The position numbers and the translations under genes are program-made. Below, one piece after another: positions 1 to 7,287 of a stretch of DNA of 64,000 nucleotides. Origin of the DNA: Centipeda infelix ATCC 43532 (GTDB lineage: Bacteria > Bacillota > Negativicutes > Selenomonadales > Selenomonadaceae); NCBI RefSeq assembly GCF_000234095.1, contig NZ_JH376797.1, forward strand, positions 476,859 to 540,858, given 5' to 3'. Below the pieces are notes generated by a model. It was not told where the DNA came from and did no database searches. It saw only the letters and a program-made list of their open reading frames with translations. Positions within the stretch are counted from its first letter, which is position 1. Each line of letters starts with the position of its first letter.

Positions 1-46
1 GCTTGGAGAGAGATTTTTTATATAGAGGAAAGGAAAGGGAATCTCC

Positions 47-1663
47 ATGGAAAAAGACTTGATAACAATGGCAAAGGAGAATCAAATCTTCTGTTCCGAC
101 TTGATTGTTGCAGCGAAAATCAATGGGGAAGTACATGATATCCAAACGTCCTATGAGGCTGCAGATCAAATCGAATTCATAGAATTGGATTCTCCCTTGG
201 GATGGACCATCTATCGCCGTTCTGTACTCTTTCTTTTGATTGCAGCGGTAAACAAACTAGATAAAAAAAGTGATGTAATTGCTAAGTTCACGGTAAATAA
301 AGGGTTATATTGCGAAATAAAAATCCCAAATCGCGTGATTGACCCACAGTTTATAACAGAAATAGATCATCAAATGAGAGAAATGATTGCGGCCAACCTT
401 CCCATAGTCAAACACAGCATTCCACGTCAGGAAGCGATTGATATTTTCAAAAATCTCGGACGAACAGGCAAGGTAAACCTCATTTCTGCACTATCAAAGC
501 CCATCATCAGCATATACACCTGTGAGGACTATACAGATTATCTATATGGTCCGATGCTCTCTGAGACAAGCGAGCTTGGCAGGTTTGAACTGGACTACGA
601 GCCCGATGGGGTGTTAATTCGCACCCCTGATGAAATGACAAATGGTCAGGTCAGGGAGCGCATCAATCAGCCGAAATTCGGTTCAATCCTTGCAGAATCG
701 AAGGCTTGGGCAGATATTTTGGACTGTCGCTTTATCTCTGATCTCAATCGAATCAACAAAGAAAATACGATAGGGGACCTCATTCGTGTTTCAGAGGCAC
801 TGCAAGAGAAACGTATCGCGCAGATTGCAGACCATATTTTCTCTCATCGTGAAAATATCCGTCTGATCCTGATTGCAGGACCGTCCTCATCCGGAAAGAC
901 CTCATTTGCACAGAGACTGCGGGTTCAATTGCGTGTCAACGGACTTCGCCCCGTTATGATTTCTTTGGATGACTATTTCCTCAACCGCGAGGATACGCCA
1001 CTGAATGAGAAGGGGCAGTATGATTACGAATCCCTTGATGCACTCGACACAAAGCTCTTCAATCAGAACATGATCGACCTTCTTGAGGGGAAGGAGGTCC
1101 AAATTCCACGTTATAATTTCATAACAGGGAAAAGGGAATGGAAAAAGGAGGCTGTTCTGTCCATTCACAGCAATCAACCTATCATTATTGAAGGAATTCA
1201 CGGACTAAATGAATATCTGACAAAGGATATCCCCCGCGTCAACAAATATAAAATTTATATCAGCGCGTTGACACAACTGAATATCGATGCACATAACAGG
1301 ATTCCAACGACAGAAGTACGTTTTCTGCGTCGTCTGGTGCGTGACTATCAATTTCGTGGAGCAAAGGCGCTCAAAAGTATTCGCCAGTGGCCGGATGTCA
1401 GAGCAGGAGAGGAGAAATACATCTTTCCATTCCAAGAAGAGGCAGATGTCCTGTTCAACTCGGCACTGATCTATGAGATCGGTATCTTGAAGAAATATGC
1501 CGTTCCGCTCTTGGAAGAAATTCATCGAGGGGAAGAAGGTTATACCGAAGCCCGACTGATTCTACGTTTTCTTCAGTATGTCGACGAAATCAACGCCATA
1601 GACAATATTCCCAACAACTCCATTCTTCGTGAATTTATCGGGAAATCCGTATTCTTCTCATAA
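47..1663 (+). CDS. Uridine kinase-like nucleoside kinase with TGS-like N-terminus
   Basis: 538 residues. The N-terminal part resembles the TGS/threonyl-tRNA-synthetase-like module found in front of uridine kinases in many Firmicutes. The C-terminal half is a phosphoribulokinase/uridine kinase fold with Walker A GPSSSGKT near residues 278-285, followed by SLDDYF and IIIEGIHGLN, both typical of uridine kinases. By family it should phosphorylate a nucleoside (probably uridine/cytidine) with NTP in the cytoplasm; the role of the TGS part is not known. The ATG at 47 follows a purine-rich gaaaggaaaggga stretch. The gene ends in a strong hairpin shared with the convergent downstream gene. Substrate is inferred from family only. 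Confidence 0.88.
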   Translation: MEKDLITMAKENQIFCSDLIVAAKINGEVHDIQTSYEAADQIEFIELDSPLGWTIYRRSVLFLLIAAVNKLDKKSDVIAKFTVNKGLYCEIKIPNRVIDPQFITEIDHQMREMIAANLPIVKHSIPRQEAIDIFKNLGRTGKVNLISALSKPIISIYTCEDYTDYLYGPMLSETSELGRFELDYEPDGVLIRTPDEMTNGQVRERINQPKFGSILAESKAWADILDCRFISDLNRINKENTIGDLIRVSEALQEKRIAQIADHIFSHRENIRLILIAGPSSSGKTSFAQRLRVQLRVNGLRPVMISLDDYFLNREDTPLNEKGQYDYESLDALDTKLFNQNMIDLLEGKEVQIPRYNFITGKREWKKEAVLSIHSNQPIIIEGIHGLNEYLTKDIPRVNKYKIYISALTQLNIDAHNRIPTTEVRFLRRLVRDYQFRGAKALKSIRQWPDVRAGEEKYIFPFQEEADVLFNSALIYEIGILKKYAVPLLEEIHRGEEGYTEARLILRFLQYVDEINAIDNIPNNSILREFIGKSVFFS

Positions 1664-1702
1664 AAAAGCTCGGGCTCTTTTCATAGAGCTCGAGCTTTTT
1701 TT
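1662..1702. terminator. Bidirectional Rho-independent terminator
   Basis: A stem (arms near 1667-1677 and 1685-1697, one wobble pair) is flanked by an A-run on the left and a T-run on the right. It can therefore terminate both the plus-strand kinase gene, whose stop codon it touches, and the minus-strand oadA gene that converges on it. Confidence 0.85.
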
Positions 1703-1719
1703 GAGAAAACCTCTACAGA

Positions 1720-3108
1720 TTACTCTTTGACATAAGCGGTGATCGGCTTATAGTGTTTCTGGAAGAACTCCTCTGCGACCTGCGGGAAGAGTGCATAGGA
1801 GAGGACATCCTCATCCGACGGGTTGATATAACCCTTGTTCTTGAGCTCCTCTTTGAACTCTGCGAACGTCGTTGCTTTTGCATCTTCGATGGAGCAGTCA
1901 TCAATGATGTCCTCAGGAGCGATACCGAGAGTGTCAGTCAGGAACTTGCGATCAATCTCAACAGGTGTCCTGCCAAACTTGCCGCGCGCGAGGTCTTTGA
2001 ACTCGGTCGGTACCATCTTGTAGCGCTCACCAGTCATGACATTGAAGGTTGCCATCGTACCAACAATCTGCGAGGACGGCGTAACAAGCGGGGGATAGCC
2101 AACATCCTTGCGAACACGCGGCATCTCATCCAGAAGATCCTGATACTTGTCTTCCATGCCCGCTTCCTTGAGCTGATTCGCAAGGTTCGAGAGCATACCA
2201 CCAGGAATCTGGAAGTCAAGAACATTCGGGTTCACATCAAAGTAGCCTTTGAGGTTGAAGGTCTTGATAAGATCCTGCTTAACCCCAAGGAAGTACTTGG
2301 AAATTGGCGTCATTGCCTGACGGTCAAGCCCTGTATCGCGCTCCTCCCCCTCAAGCATTGCCACCATTGTTTCCGTACACGGCTGTGAAGTGTCGCTGGA
2401 GAAGGGAGCAAGTGCAGTATCAATGATATCAACACCTGCTTCGACCGCCTTCAAATAGGTTGCATGGCCAAATCCGGAGGTGCAGTGCGTATGAAGGTCA
2501 ATGGGAATCTTTACCGCAGCCTTAAGCTTCTTAACAAGATCCTCTGCCACATACGGCTTCAGAAGTCCCGACATATCCTTGATGCAGACGGAATGGCAGC
2601 CCATCTTTTCAAGCTCAACCGCCAGCTCAACAAAGCTCTCATTCGTGTGAACAGGGCTGATCGTATAGACCAGGCAGCCCTGAACATGTGGTTTCTCAGG
2701 GCACTTGAGTGCTGCATCAATCGCGACTTTGAGGTTACGAATATCGTTAAGTGCATCAAAGATGCGGAATACGCCGATACCATGCTCCGACGCCTTCTGA
2801 ACGAACTTCTCTACCACGTCGTTGGAATAGTGGTTATAGCCGAGCAGGTTCTGACCACGGAGAAGCATCTGAATCGGCGTCTTGAGGTTTTTCTTCAGAA
2901 TATCCAAGCGCTCCCACGGATCCTCATCAAGGAAGCGCAGGCAGCTATCAAACGTAGCACCACCCCATGCTTCAAGAGAATTGTAGCCAATGGCGTCGAG
3001 CGCCGCGAGCTGCGGAAGCATGTCCGAGATTCTCATGCGGGTTGCCAGCAGTGACTGGTGACCGTCACGGAGGACAGTCTCAGTGATTTTGACCGGATTC
3101 TTTGCCAT
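1720..3108 (-). CDS. oadA: Oxaloacetate decarboxylase alpha-type carboxyltransferase (no biotin domain)
   Basis: 462 residues. It is a carboxyltransferase TIM barrel with RDGHQS (14-19), RGQN (84-87), IKDMSGL and the metal-binding DLHTHCTSG motif, followed by the conserved PYC_OADA region. It stops at about residue 462 without the C-terminal biotinyl (MKM) domain, so the biotin carrier must be a separate protein, as in Veillonella/Selenomonas sodium-pump decarboxylases and two-subunit pyruvate carboxylases. The product could equally be annotated PycB. The start at 3108 is chosen because AAGGAGAG lies 9-10 nt upstream. An upstream in-frame ATG at 3162 sits at the predicted transcription start and cannot be used. 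It is a monocistronic unit with its own promoter and terminator. Confidence 0.92.
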   Translation of the reverse strand: MAKNPVKITETVLRDGHQSLLATRMRISDMLPQLAALDAIGYNSLEAWGGATFDSCLRFLDEDPWERLDILKKNLKTPIQMLLRGQNLLGYNHYSNDVVEKFVQKASEHGIGVFRIFDALNDIRNLKVAIDAALKCPEKPHVQGCLVYTISPVHTNESFVELAVELEKMGCHSVCIKDMSGLLKPYVAEDLVKKLKAAVKIPIDLHTHCTSGFGHATYLKAVEAGVDIIDTALAPFSSDTSQPCTETMVAMLEGEERDTGLDRQAMTPISKYFLGVKQDLIKTFNLKGYFDVNPNVLDFQIPGGMLSNLANQLKEAGMEDKYQDLLDEMPRVRKDVGYPPLVTPSSQIVGTMATFNVMTGERYKMVPTEFKDLARGKFGRTPVEIDRKFLTDTLGIAPEDIIDDCSIEDAKATTFAEFKEELKNKGYINPSDEDVLSYALFPQVAEEFFQKHYKPITAYVKE

Positions 3109-3166
3109 AAAAGAACACTCTCCTTGATTAAAAGTATAATCAAAAATTATATAACCCAACATCTAA

Positions 3167-3195
3167 ATTATAGATTCAAATTGCGTTATTGTCAA
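3167..3195 (-). promoter_or_regulatory. Consensus sigma-70 promoter of oadA
   Basis: On the minus strand TTGACA (3195-3190) is followed after exactly 17 bp by TATAAT (3172-3167): a perfect match to the housekeeping promoter. The start point would be near 3160, about 50 nt before the ATG. The prophage attachment core begins 11 bp upstream of the -35 box. Confidence 0.9.
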
Positions 3196-3206
3196 TGACA
3201 AGTTAT

Positions 3207-3229
3207 AAAATTCACATATTTTTACACAG
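3207..3229. repeat. attL core (23-bp direct repeat)
   Basis: Begins AAAATTCACATA and ends TTTACACAG, identical to 39370-39392. The bases on either side differ between the two copies, so the core is exactly 23 bp. It lies between the oadA promoter and int, the expected place for an attachment site. Confidence 0.93.
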
Positions 3230-3278
3230 TATTTTCAAGCCTTTTATTTTTCGCGGTTCTTCCGCAATTTAGAAGCGA

Positions 3279-3314
3279 TTTGTCTACCGTTTGTCTACCA
3301 TGTCACTTGTCTAC
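3279..3314 (+). promoter_or_regulatory. Integrase arm-type sites, left end
   Basis: TTTGTCTACC occurs at 3279-3288 and again at 3290-3299 (11-bp period), with a third TTGTCTAC at 3307-3314 inside the 3' end of int. The same pair with the same 11-bp period occurs at the other end of the prophage (39211-39231). These are likely binding sites for the integrase N-terminal arm-binding domain. Confidence 0.7.
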
Positions 3315-4508
3315 GAAACGGGCGAAGATGGCGGCAGTTTCACGCTGCATCTCCTCGGTATCATGCGCATAAAGATTTTGCGTGATAGATACGTCCGCAT
3401 GACCGAGACGGGCGGCGACATCAATGGGGTTCGCTCCGGCTTCAATGAGCCGTGTCGCATGCGTGTGCCTAAAACTGTGCGAGTTCAGCCCGTGCGCAGA
3501 TAGGAGACGGCGCAGCGAAGCATAGCATATGGGGAGCCCGAAACGGTCAGAGCAGACAAGCGGGCGGCGTACCATGCCTTCAGGCGCGGCTTCAATTTTT
3601 GGCGCGGTGTAGACACGGCGATCAGGACACTCATAGACAATCTGATAGGCATTTCCAAGCCGCAGTTCATTTCGTGCCTGTATCGTTTTCCATTGCCGGA
3701 GCGCATTGACCATCCCGCCATCGATGTAGATCTTACGCGTGCTTGCGCTGCTCTTGGGCACTGAAAAGAACATGCGGCATCTGCGTCCAGCACTTGACAG
3801 TTGACGGCAGATATGGATAGTACTGTTTTGGAGATCCACATCGTCCCATGTCAGCCCCAGCACTTCACCGATACGCGCACCTGTATGGTAGGCGAGCCGC
3901 AGAAGTATGTGATACTTATGTCCGATAGGGCATTTCTTGAGGAGCGCCGCGAACTGCTCCGGCGTGATGATGCTCCGCTCAACGAGCTTCTTTGGTGCCG
4001 AGCGGGGGATGCTGATACCTGCACAAGGGTTAGATGTAATAATCTCTGCTGGATATACGGCGTATTTCAACGCGTTTGAAAGAACCGTACGGGAGAGTGA
4101 TAACGAGTTTTTTGAAAGCCCCTTTTCCGCAAGCCTCTTCATCCAAGAATCGACATCGCGGGGACGCAGGTCTTGGACATAAATATCGCCAAGGATCGGA
4201 TTGATCCGCACACGGATCGCGGACTCATAGTCGTAATGCGTCCCGCGTGAGACGTTTGGACGCATGACGTTCTCAAGCCATGCAGCGAGATAGTCGCGCA
4301 GCTTCACCCGCTCGCTCGTGATCCCGATGTTGCCGGACTTCCAGTCTGCATAAGCAGCGACACCTGCGTCATACGCCTCCTGCTCCGTCGCATAGCCGCC
4401 CTTCTCGATTGCTTTGCGCTTTCCCGTCATTGGGTTCTTTCCTGCGTCAAAGGAATAGGAGTAAGTCTTACCTCGTTTGCGGGTGCGGATAGTTGCTTTC
4501 TTTGCCAT
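3303..4508 (-). CDS. int: Tyrosine site-specific integrase
   Basis: 401 residues, usual for phage integrases of the Tn916/Lactobacillus phage type. There is an N-terminal arm-binding region (about 1-60, rich in basic and aromatic residues), a SAM-like core-binding domain (about 65-165) and a C-terminal catalytic domain. The catalytic set is visible: R212 (TGARIGE), K259, H344-x-x-R347 (HSFRH), H370 (LGHAD) and nucleophile Y380 (NLYAH). The ATG at 4508 has GGAGG upstream. It catalyses integration and, with an excisionase, excision at the flanking 23-bp repeats. It is the outermost prophage gene, right beside attL, and is read in the same direction as the repressor. Confidence 0.96.
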   Translation of the reverse strand: MAKKATIRTRKRGKTYSYSFDAGKNPMTGKRKAIEKGGYATEQEAYDAGVAAYADWKSGNIGITSERVKLRDYLAAWLENVMRPNVSRGTHYDYESAIRVRINPILGDIYVQDLRPRDVDSWMKRLAEKGLSKNSLSLSRTVLSNALKYAVYPAEIITSNPCAGISIPRSAPKKLVERSIITPEQFAALLKKCPIGHKYHILLRLAYHTGARIGEVLGLTWDDVDLQNSTIHICRQLSSAGRRCRMFFSVPKSSASTRKIYIDGGMVNALRQWKTIQARNELRLGNAYQIVYECPDRRVYTAPKIEAAPEGMVRRPLVCSDRFGLPICYASLRRLLSAHGLNSHSFRHTHATRLIEAGANPIDVAARLGHADVSITQNLYAHDTEEMQRETAAIFARFVDK

Positions 4509-4560
4509 AATGTTATACCTCCAGAAATTATGTGGAATAATCCCCGAAGGTGTGATATAC

Positions 4561-4645
4561 TTTGCTTGCTATGGCTTGTATATCTCTCCGGAGATTGCTT
4601 GCTTCACCGTTCATCGTGCGCCAACACGGTGGGCGGTTTTTTTTT
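4561..4645 (+). ncRNA. Candidate small RNA ending at an orphan plus-strand terminator
   Basis: The 323-bp gap between int and the repressor has no gene. On the plus strand a possible -10 box TATACT (4555-4560) is followed by a small hairpin (ATCTC-TCCG-GAGAT) and then by a strong terminator at 4607-4645, with no coding sequence in between. No good -35 was found. The RNA would be antisense to the int leader. This is inference from structure only. Confidence 0.3.
4607..4645 (+). terminator. Strand-specific Rho-independent terminator near int
   Basis: A 12-bp stem (4607-4618 with 4625-4636, loop CGCCAA) is followed by nine Ts. Several pairs are G:U in plus-strand RNA and would be A:C mismatches in minus-strand RNA. 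The terminator is therefore built for plus-strand transcription, although no plus-strand gene precedes it within the prophage. Confidence 0.75.
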
Positions 4646-4831
4646 ATGTGGGAAGAAACGCGATTTTTTTCCCATACAATTATCTAACTAGGAAAAAAAG
4701 CCAAATTTTTCATAGTTGGTTGTCGTGACTGGATAAAGGTGTTTGACGAAATCCTTATTTTTCGCTGAGATTAACGCTGTCGAACTCCTTGTGCTACATG
4801 TCTCCTTTTTTGTGTGGATTTTTTGATTGAA

Positions 4832-5284
4832 TTAGCCGCCGGTAGTTTCGCTCCACGATTCGTCGGATTTTGCGGAACGCTGTTCATGCAGAGTGTCGAG
4901 GAGCCCATCTACGAGCTCACGCCCATCTTCGTCCAGTGCACGGTATTTTTTAAGATGATCGGCTTCTTTTTGAGTGCAAACGTTCGTAGAAGGTGGGCTG
5001 GTAACAGGTGTTTGCATAGGAAGATTGTCAGAAGAACCATAATCCAAGGAAACTAATTGCCCCTTATCTACTGATCTCATCAACGCTTCAACACTTGTAG
5101 ACATTGCTTTTGCGAGGCTTTGAAACGTTTGGATGGATGGTATGATTACTTTTCCCGTTTTTGGGTTTTTGTTTTTCTCAAGCATGGATATGTAGCCTTT
5201 ACTTAAGGCGCTTCGTTTCGCAAATTCATCCATGCTTAGCTTATGACTTTTTCGATATGCTTTTATAACATCACCTAGCGTCAC
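4832..5284 (-). CDS. CI-like phage repressor (XRE-type HTH)
   Basis: 150 residues. An N-terminal XRE helix-turn-helix (about residues 4-70; LSMDEFAKRSALSKGYISMLE) is followed by a polar C-terminal part with no LexA/S24 peptidase Ser-Lys pair visible. Induction by RecA-stimulated self-cleavage is therefore not supported; an antirepressor or metalloprotease route is possible. The GTG at 5284 is preferred over the longer reading frame (to 5335) because GAGGTG lies just upstream and the longer start falls inside the promoter. It is divergent from the Cro-like gene across a 131-bp control region and is read toward int. Confidence 0.85.
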   Translation of the reverse strand: MTLGDVIKAYRKSHKLSMDEFAKRSALSKGYISMLEKNKNPKTGKVIIPSIQTFQSLAKAMSTSVEALMRSVDKGQLVSLDYGSSDNLPMQTPVTSPPSTNVCTQKEADHLKKYRALDEDGRELVDGLLDTLHEQRSAKSDESWSETTGG

Positions 5285-5306
5285 TAGTATCACCTCGCTA
5301 GCCTCT

Positions 5307-5335
5307 ATTGTATAGTATGATAAACATTTTTTCAA
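5307..5335 (-). promoter_or_regulatory. Repressor (PRM-like) promoter
   Basis: Minus strand: TTGAAA (5335-5330), 17-bp spacer, TACAAT (5312-5307). A GATAAACA half-site (5319-5326) lies inside the spacer, so repressor or Cro bound there would affect this promoter. Confidence 0.75.
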
Positions 5336-5381
5336 GGATTTTGTTTATCTCACTTGACATTTTTTGTTTAATAGGCTAAAC
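5319..5381. promoter_or_regulatory. Lysogeny-control operators
   Basis: GATAAACA at 5319-5326 and its reverse complement TGTTTATC at 5342-5349 form one inverted pair. GTTTA-ATAGGC-TAAAC at 5366-5381 is a compact palindrome with the same GTTTA/TAAAC half-site, and it overlaps the -10 of the lytic promoter. A shared half-site in the divergent intergenic region is what repressor/Cro operators look like. Confidence 0.7.
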
Positions 5382-5382
5382 T
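5354..5382 (+). promoter_or_regulatory. Lytic (PR-like) promoter
   Basis: TTGACA (5354-5359), 17-bp spacer, TAAACT (5377-5382). The -10 overlaps the 5366-5381 palindrome. It drives the Cro-like gene and probably the early region beyond the downstream terminators, if antitermination or readthrough occurs. Confidence 0.75.
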
Positions 5383-5415
5383 TTTTCTTGAAAGAAGAAG
5401 GGAGGAGGAGAAACT

Positions 5416-5622
5416 ATGGGGGGCGCCAATAGACTCAGGGAATACCGTAAGAAGAAGGGGTTGACACAACAAAAACTCGCGGATAAAGCTAATGTTTCCA
5501 GATCCATCATTATTGGTCTTGAGCGTGGTACTATTGCTACAACAACAACGGATACGCTTCTAAAGTTGTCTACTGCATTAAACGCGACTGTACCTCAAAT
5601 TTTTTTTAGAGAGAATGTTTAA
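5416..5622 (+). CDS. Cro-like HTH regulator
   Basis: 68 residues, a single XRE-family helix-turn-helix (LREYRKKKGLTQQKLADKAN then VSRSIIIGLERG) with almost nothing else, the size and layout of small Cro or YdaS-like phage regulators. RBS GGGAGGAGG. It is the first gene rightward from the divergent promoter region, opposite the repressor. Its last codons and stop are part of a terminator hairpin. By position it should favour the lytic state by binding the shared operators. Confidence 0.85.
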   Translation: MGGANRLREYRKKKGLTQQKLADKANVSRSIIIGLERGTIATTTTDTLLKLSTALNATVPQIFFRENV

Positions 5623-5673
5623 TCTATTAAACATTCTCTCTAAAAAAAGAGTACGGCGTTCGCCGTACTCTTT
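5602..5673. terminator. Two consecutive bidirectional terminator hairpins
   Basis: The first stem (about 5602-5624 with 5627-5648) starts in a T-run and ends in an A-run and includes the cro stop codon. The second (5647-5659 with 5661-5673) has AAAGAG/CTCTTT ends. They separate the Cro-like gene from the convergent 75-residue gene and must be passed for early transcription to continue. Confidence 0.75.
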
Positions 5674-5689
5674 GCACCGAGATTAGCTT

Positions 5690-5917
5690 TTAGCACTCTA
5701 AGAAAAAGGTGATATAGGAGATCAGCTTACCATCGACGATACACGTCTGCCGCTTGCCAATAAAAGAGTACCTATGTACTGCCAGCCAGAAAAAGTCAAA
5801 GAACTGTCCTGGCTTGATGGAGTCAAGATGTTCTTGCTCATCCAGTACTCGAATCTCTGTCAGACCGTGGACTGTAATCGTTTTTCCGGTAGTCAACGTA
5901 ATATTGATTCCGTACAT
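5690..5917 (-). CDS. Small phage protein, unknown function
   Basis: 75 residues on the minus strand, convergent with the Cro-like gene. Real-gene evidence: AAGGAGG sits 8 nt before the ATG, and a terminator follows. It starts with MYGINITLTTGKTITVHG, a beta-rich pattern like small membrane-free 'yopX-neighbour' type proteins, and contains no recognisable motif. It is the only minus-strand gene to the right of the repressor, so it could be expressed in the lysogen. Function not recognised. Confidence 0.6.
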   Translation of the reverse strand: MYGINITLTTGKTITVHGLTEIRVLDEQEHLDSIKPGQFFDFFWLAVHRYSFIGKRQTCIVDGKLISYITFFLEC

Positions 5918-5989
5918 TCTAATCGCCTCCTTATTGTGATTGTATCACTGCAGGGAGGGAGCAGCAACCGAAACAAAGGAGGATCAGCC

Positions 5990-6370
5990 ATGAAGCTCAA
6001 GTGGAACATGAACAACGTCGTTGCCGCACGGGGCAACACCTACACCTGCATCGCAAGGTTTGACAACAGCCGCTTTTGGCTCAAGGTCAATGCGATCACG
6101 TCCGTGCAGAACTTCAAGGGAGATATCCGCCGCATCGCGCAGCTTGTAGGGGCGAAGGAGGTCGAGATCAAGTACCTCCACATGGATGACGAGGCGGGCA
6201 CGCTCACCGAGCCGCGCGAGAACATCGTACTCTTCTCCGATCGCGGTGGCGACGACTACAGGTATTTCACCGAGTCAATCGACCCCGTAACGAATCGGCG
6301 CACCATCCACTACCTCGCCCCCGAAGATGTCTTTATCCTTACAAGTGTAGGAGCAATCAAAGCGGCGTAA
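5990..6370 (+). CDS. Hypothetical early phage protein
   Basis: 126 residues starting MKLKWNMNNVVAARG. The ATG at 5990 has AAAGGAGG 9 nt upstream; the frame is open further left, but that part overlaps the opposite-strand gene and has no ribosome site. No signal peptide, membrane segment or known motif. It is the first gene of a tightly packed early operon reading rightward. Function not recognised. Confidence 0.65.
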   Translation: MKLKWNMNNVVAARGNTYTCIARFDNSRFWLKVNAITSVQNFKGDIRRIAQLVGAKEVEIKYLHMDDEAGTLTEPRENIVLFSDRGGDDYRYFTESIDPVTNRRTIHYLAPEDVFILTSVGAIKAA

Positions 6371-6399
6371 TTGCCGCAACAGAGAGGAGGAAAGAAAAG

Positions 6400-6738
6400 A
6401 TGGCGAACAACAACCCATTCGACGTATTGAAGGACGAATTTGCGGAAGTTGTCCGCAGTGTTGTCCGCGAGGAATTGCACAAGCTCCGTGCGCAGCAGCC
6501 AGAGGCACAGCCCGTACCGGAAGAGGACGATCGGCTCGTCGGGCGCGAGGAGATTGCGCGGCGTTTGGATCTGACACCAGATACGGTATCCGCCAAGATG
6601 GGGAAAGGTGAGCTGATCTGGACGATTGATCCGATCAGCGGTCAGCGAAAGATGAAAAAGAGTACGCTCGATCAGTACATTCGTGACCTGCCCGAATATA
6701 CGGGACTTTTGAGCGCACGAAAGGAGGCAGTCGCATGA
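6400..6738 (+). CDS. HTH (MerR/excisionase-like) DNA-binding protein
   Basis: 112 residues. An N-terminal acidic/coiled part (FDVLKDEFAEVVRSVVREEL) precedes a short winged-helix-like module: VGREEIARRLDLTPDTVSAKM, then a basic wing IDPISGQRKMKKSTLDQYI. This is the pattern of helix-turn-helix_17 excisionase-type domains. It is the best candidate for the prophage excisionase/directionality factor, though general early regulators share the fold. RBS GAGAGGAGG. Its stop overlaps the next start (ATGA). Confidence 0.65.
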   Translation: MANNNPFDVLKDEFAEVVRSVVREELHKLRAQQPEAQPVPEEDDRLVGREEIARRLDLTPDTVSAKMGKGELIWTIDPISGQRKMKKSTLDQYIRDLPEYTGLLSARKEAVA

Positions 6739-7049
6739 GCGGCAAGAAGGCGGTGACGGGCGCGGCGATCGCACTTGCGGCGATTATCTGTGCGGGTGCG
6801 GCAAGCGATCACGCGCAGGGCGATGTACGGGATGCGGTCTTGGTTGAAGAGGTCTACATCGTCAAGAATGGCGACACTCTTTGGGGGATCGCCGAAGAGT
6901 ACATCAAAAAAAACACAGGCAGCCGTAGATATATCCTTGAATACAAAGAAGGTATCTACGAGAACAACCCTTGGCTTGTAGACCGTAAGGGCTTGATCCG
7001 TCCGGGTGACGAGCTGCGAATAACCTACTGGGTGAAGGAAGGAACGTGA
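6735..7049 (+). CDS. Secreted small LysM-domain protein
   Basis: 104 residues. An N-terminal signal segment (about residues 5-25: KKAVTGAAIALAAIICAGAAS) precedes one LysM repeat with the diagnostic VKNGDTLWGIAEEY start and IRPGDELRI end (about 41-97). The insert between them, with NNPWLVD, is like the YneA/XkdP LysM type. It should be exported and bind peptidoglycan. There is no hydrolase domain. Its location in the early operon, far from the lysis genes, suggests a role in the lysogen or early infection (for example at the cell wall) rather than lysis. It overlaps the previous gene by 4 nt. Confidence 0.75.
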   Translation: MSGKKAVTGAAIALAAIICAGAASDHAQGDVRDAVLVEEVYIVKNGDTLWGIAEEYIKKNTGSRRYILEYKEGIYENNPWLVDRKGLIRPGDELRITYWVKEGT

Positions 7050-7050
7050 G

Positions 7051-7287
7051 ATGTGTATGGAAGGGTTATCACGCAAGACCATTTTTCGGCGTGATGAGGT
7101 AGAAGGCGTAATCCTCACGTACAAACTCCCCTGCGACGATGGCTGGACAACGAATCTCTGTGTGTATGCGGAGAATGAGAATCCGGGAATCTGGAACGAG
7201 GCGAGTACACGGGAAATGGCAGAACGTCAGCATGAGGAAACCATCCGCATGGTGAAACTGATGGGCTTTGAAACGGAGGACGCATGA
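7051..7287 (+). CDS. Hypothetical early phage protein
   Basis: 78 residues, acidic C-terminus (AERQHEETIRMVKLMGFETEDA). The ATG at 7051 follows the LysM gene by one base and has GAAGGAA upstream. Its last third resembles the last third of the 98-residue product at 8833-9129 (KKHTDFVHMAFLMGFE), suggesting a small duplicated family. Function not recognised. Confidence 0.55.
   Translation: MCMEGLSRKTIFRRDEVEGVILTYKLPCDDGWTTNLCVYAENENPGIWNEASTREMAERQHEETIRMVKLMGFETEDA

Noticed and set aside
3109-3162. Longer oadA start adding 18 residues from ATG 3162
   Set aside because: It would start upstream of the predicted transcription start (about 3160), and the internal ATG at 3108 has a strong ribosome site.
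3207-3229. Integration into a tRNA gene
   Set aside because: The 23-bp core is AT-rich and lies between a promoter and an operon end; no tRNA cloverleaf is present on either side.
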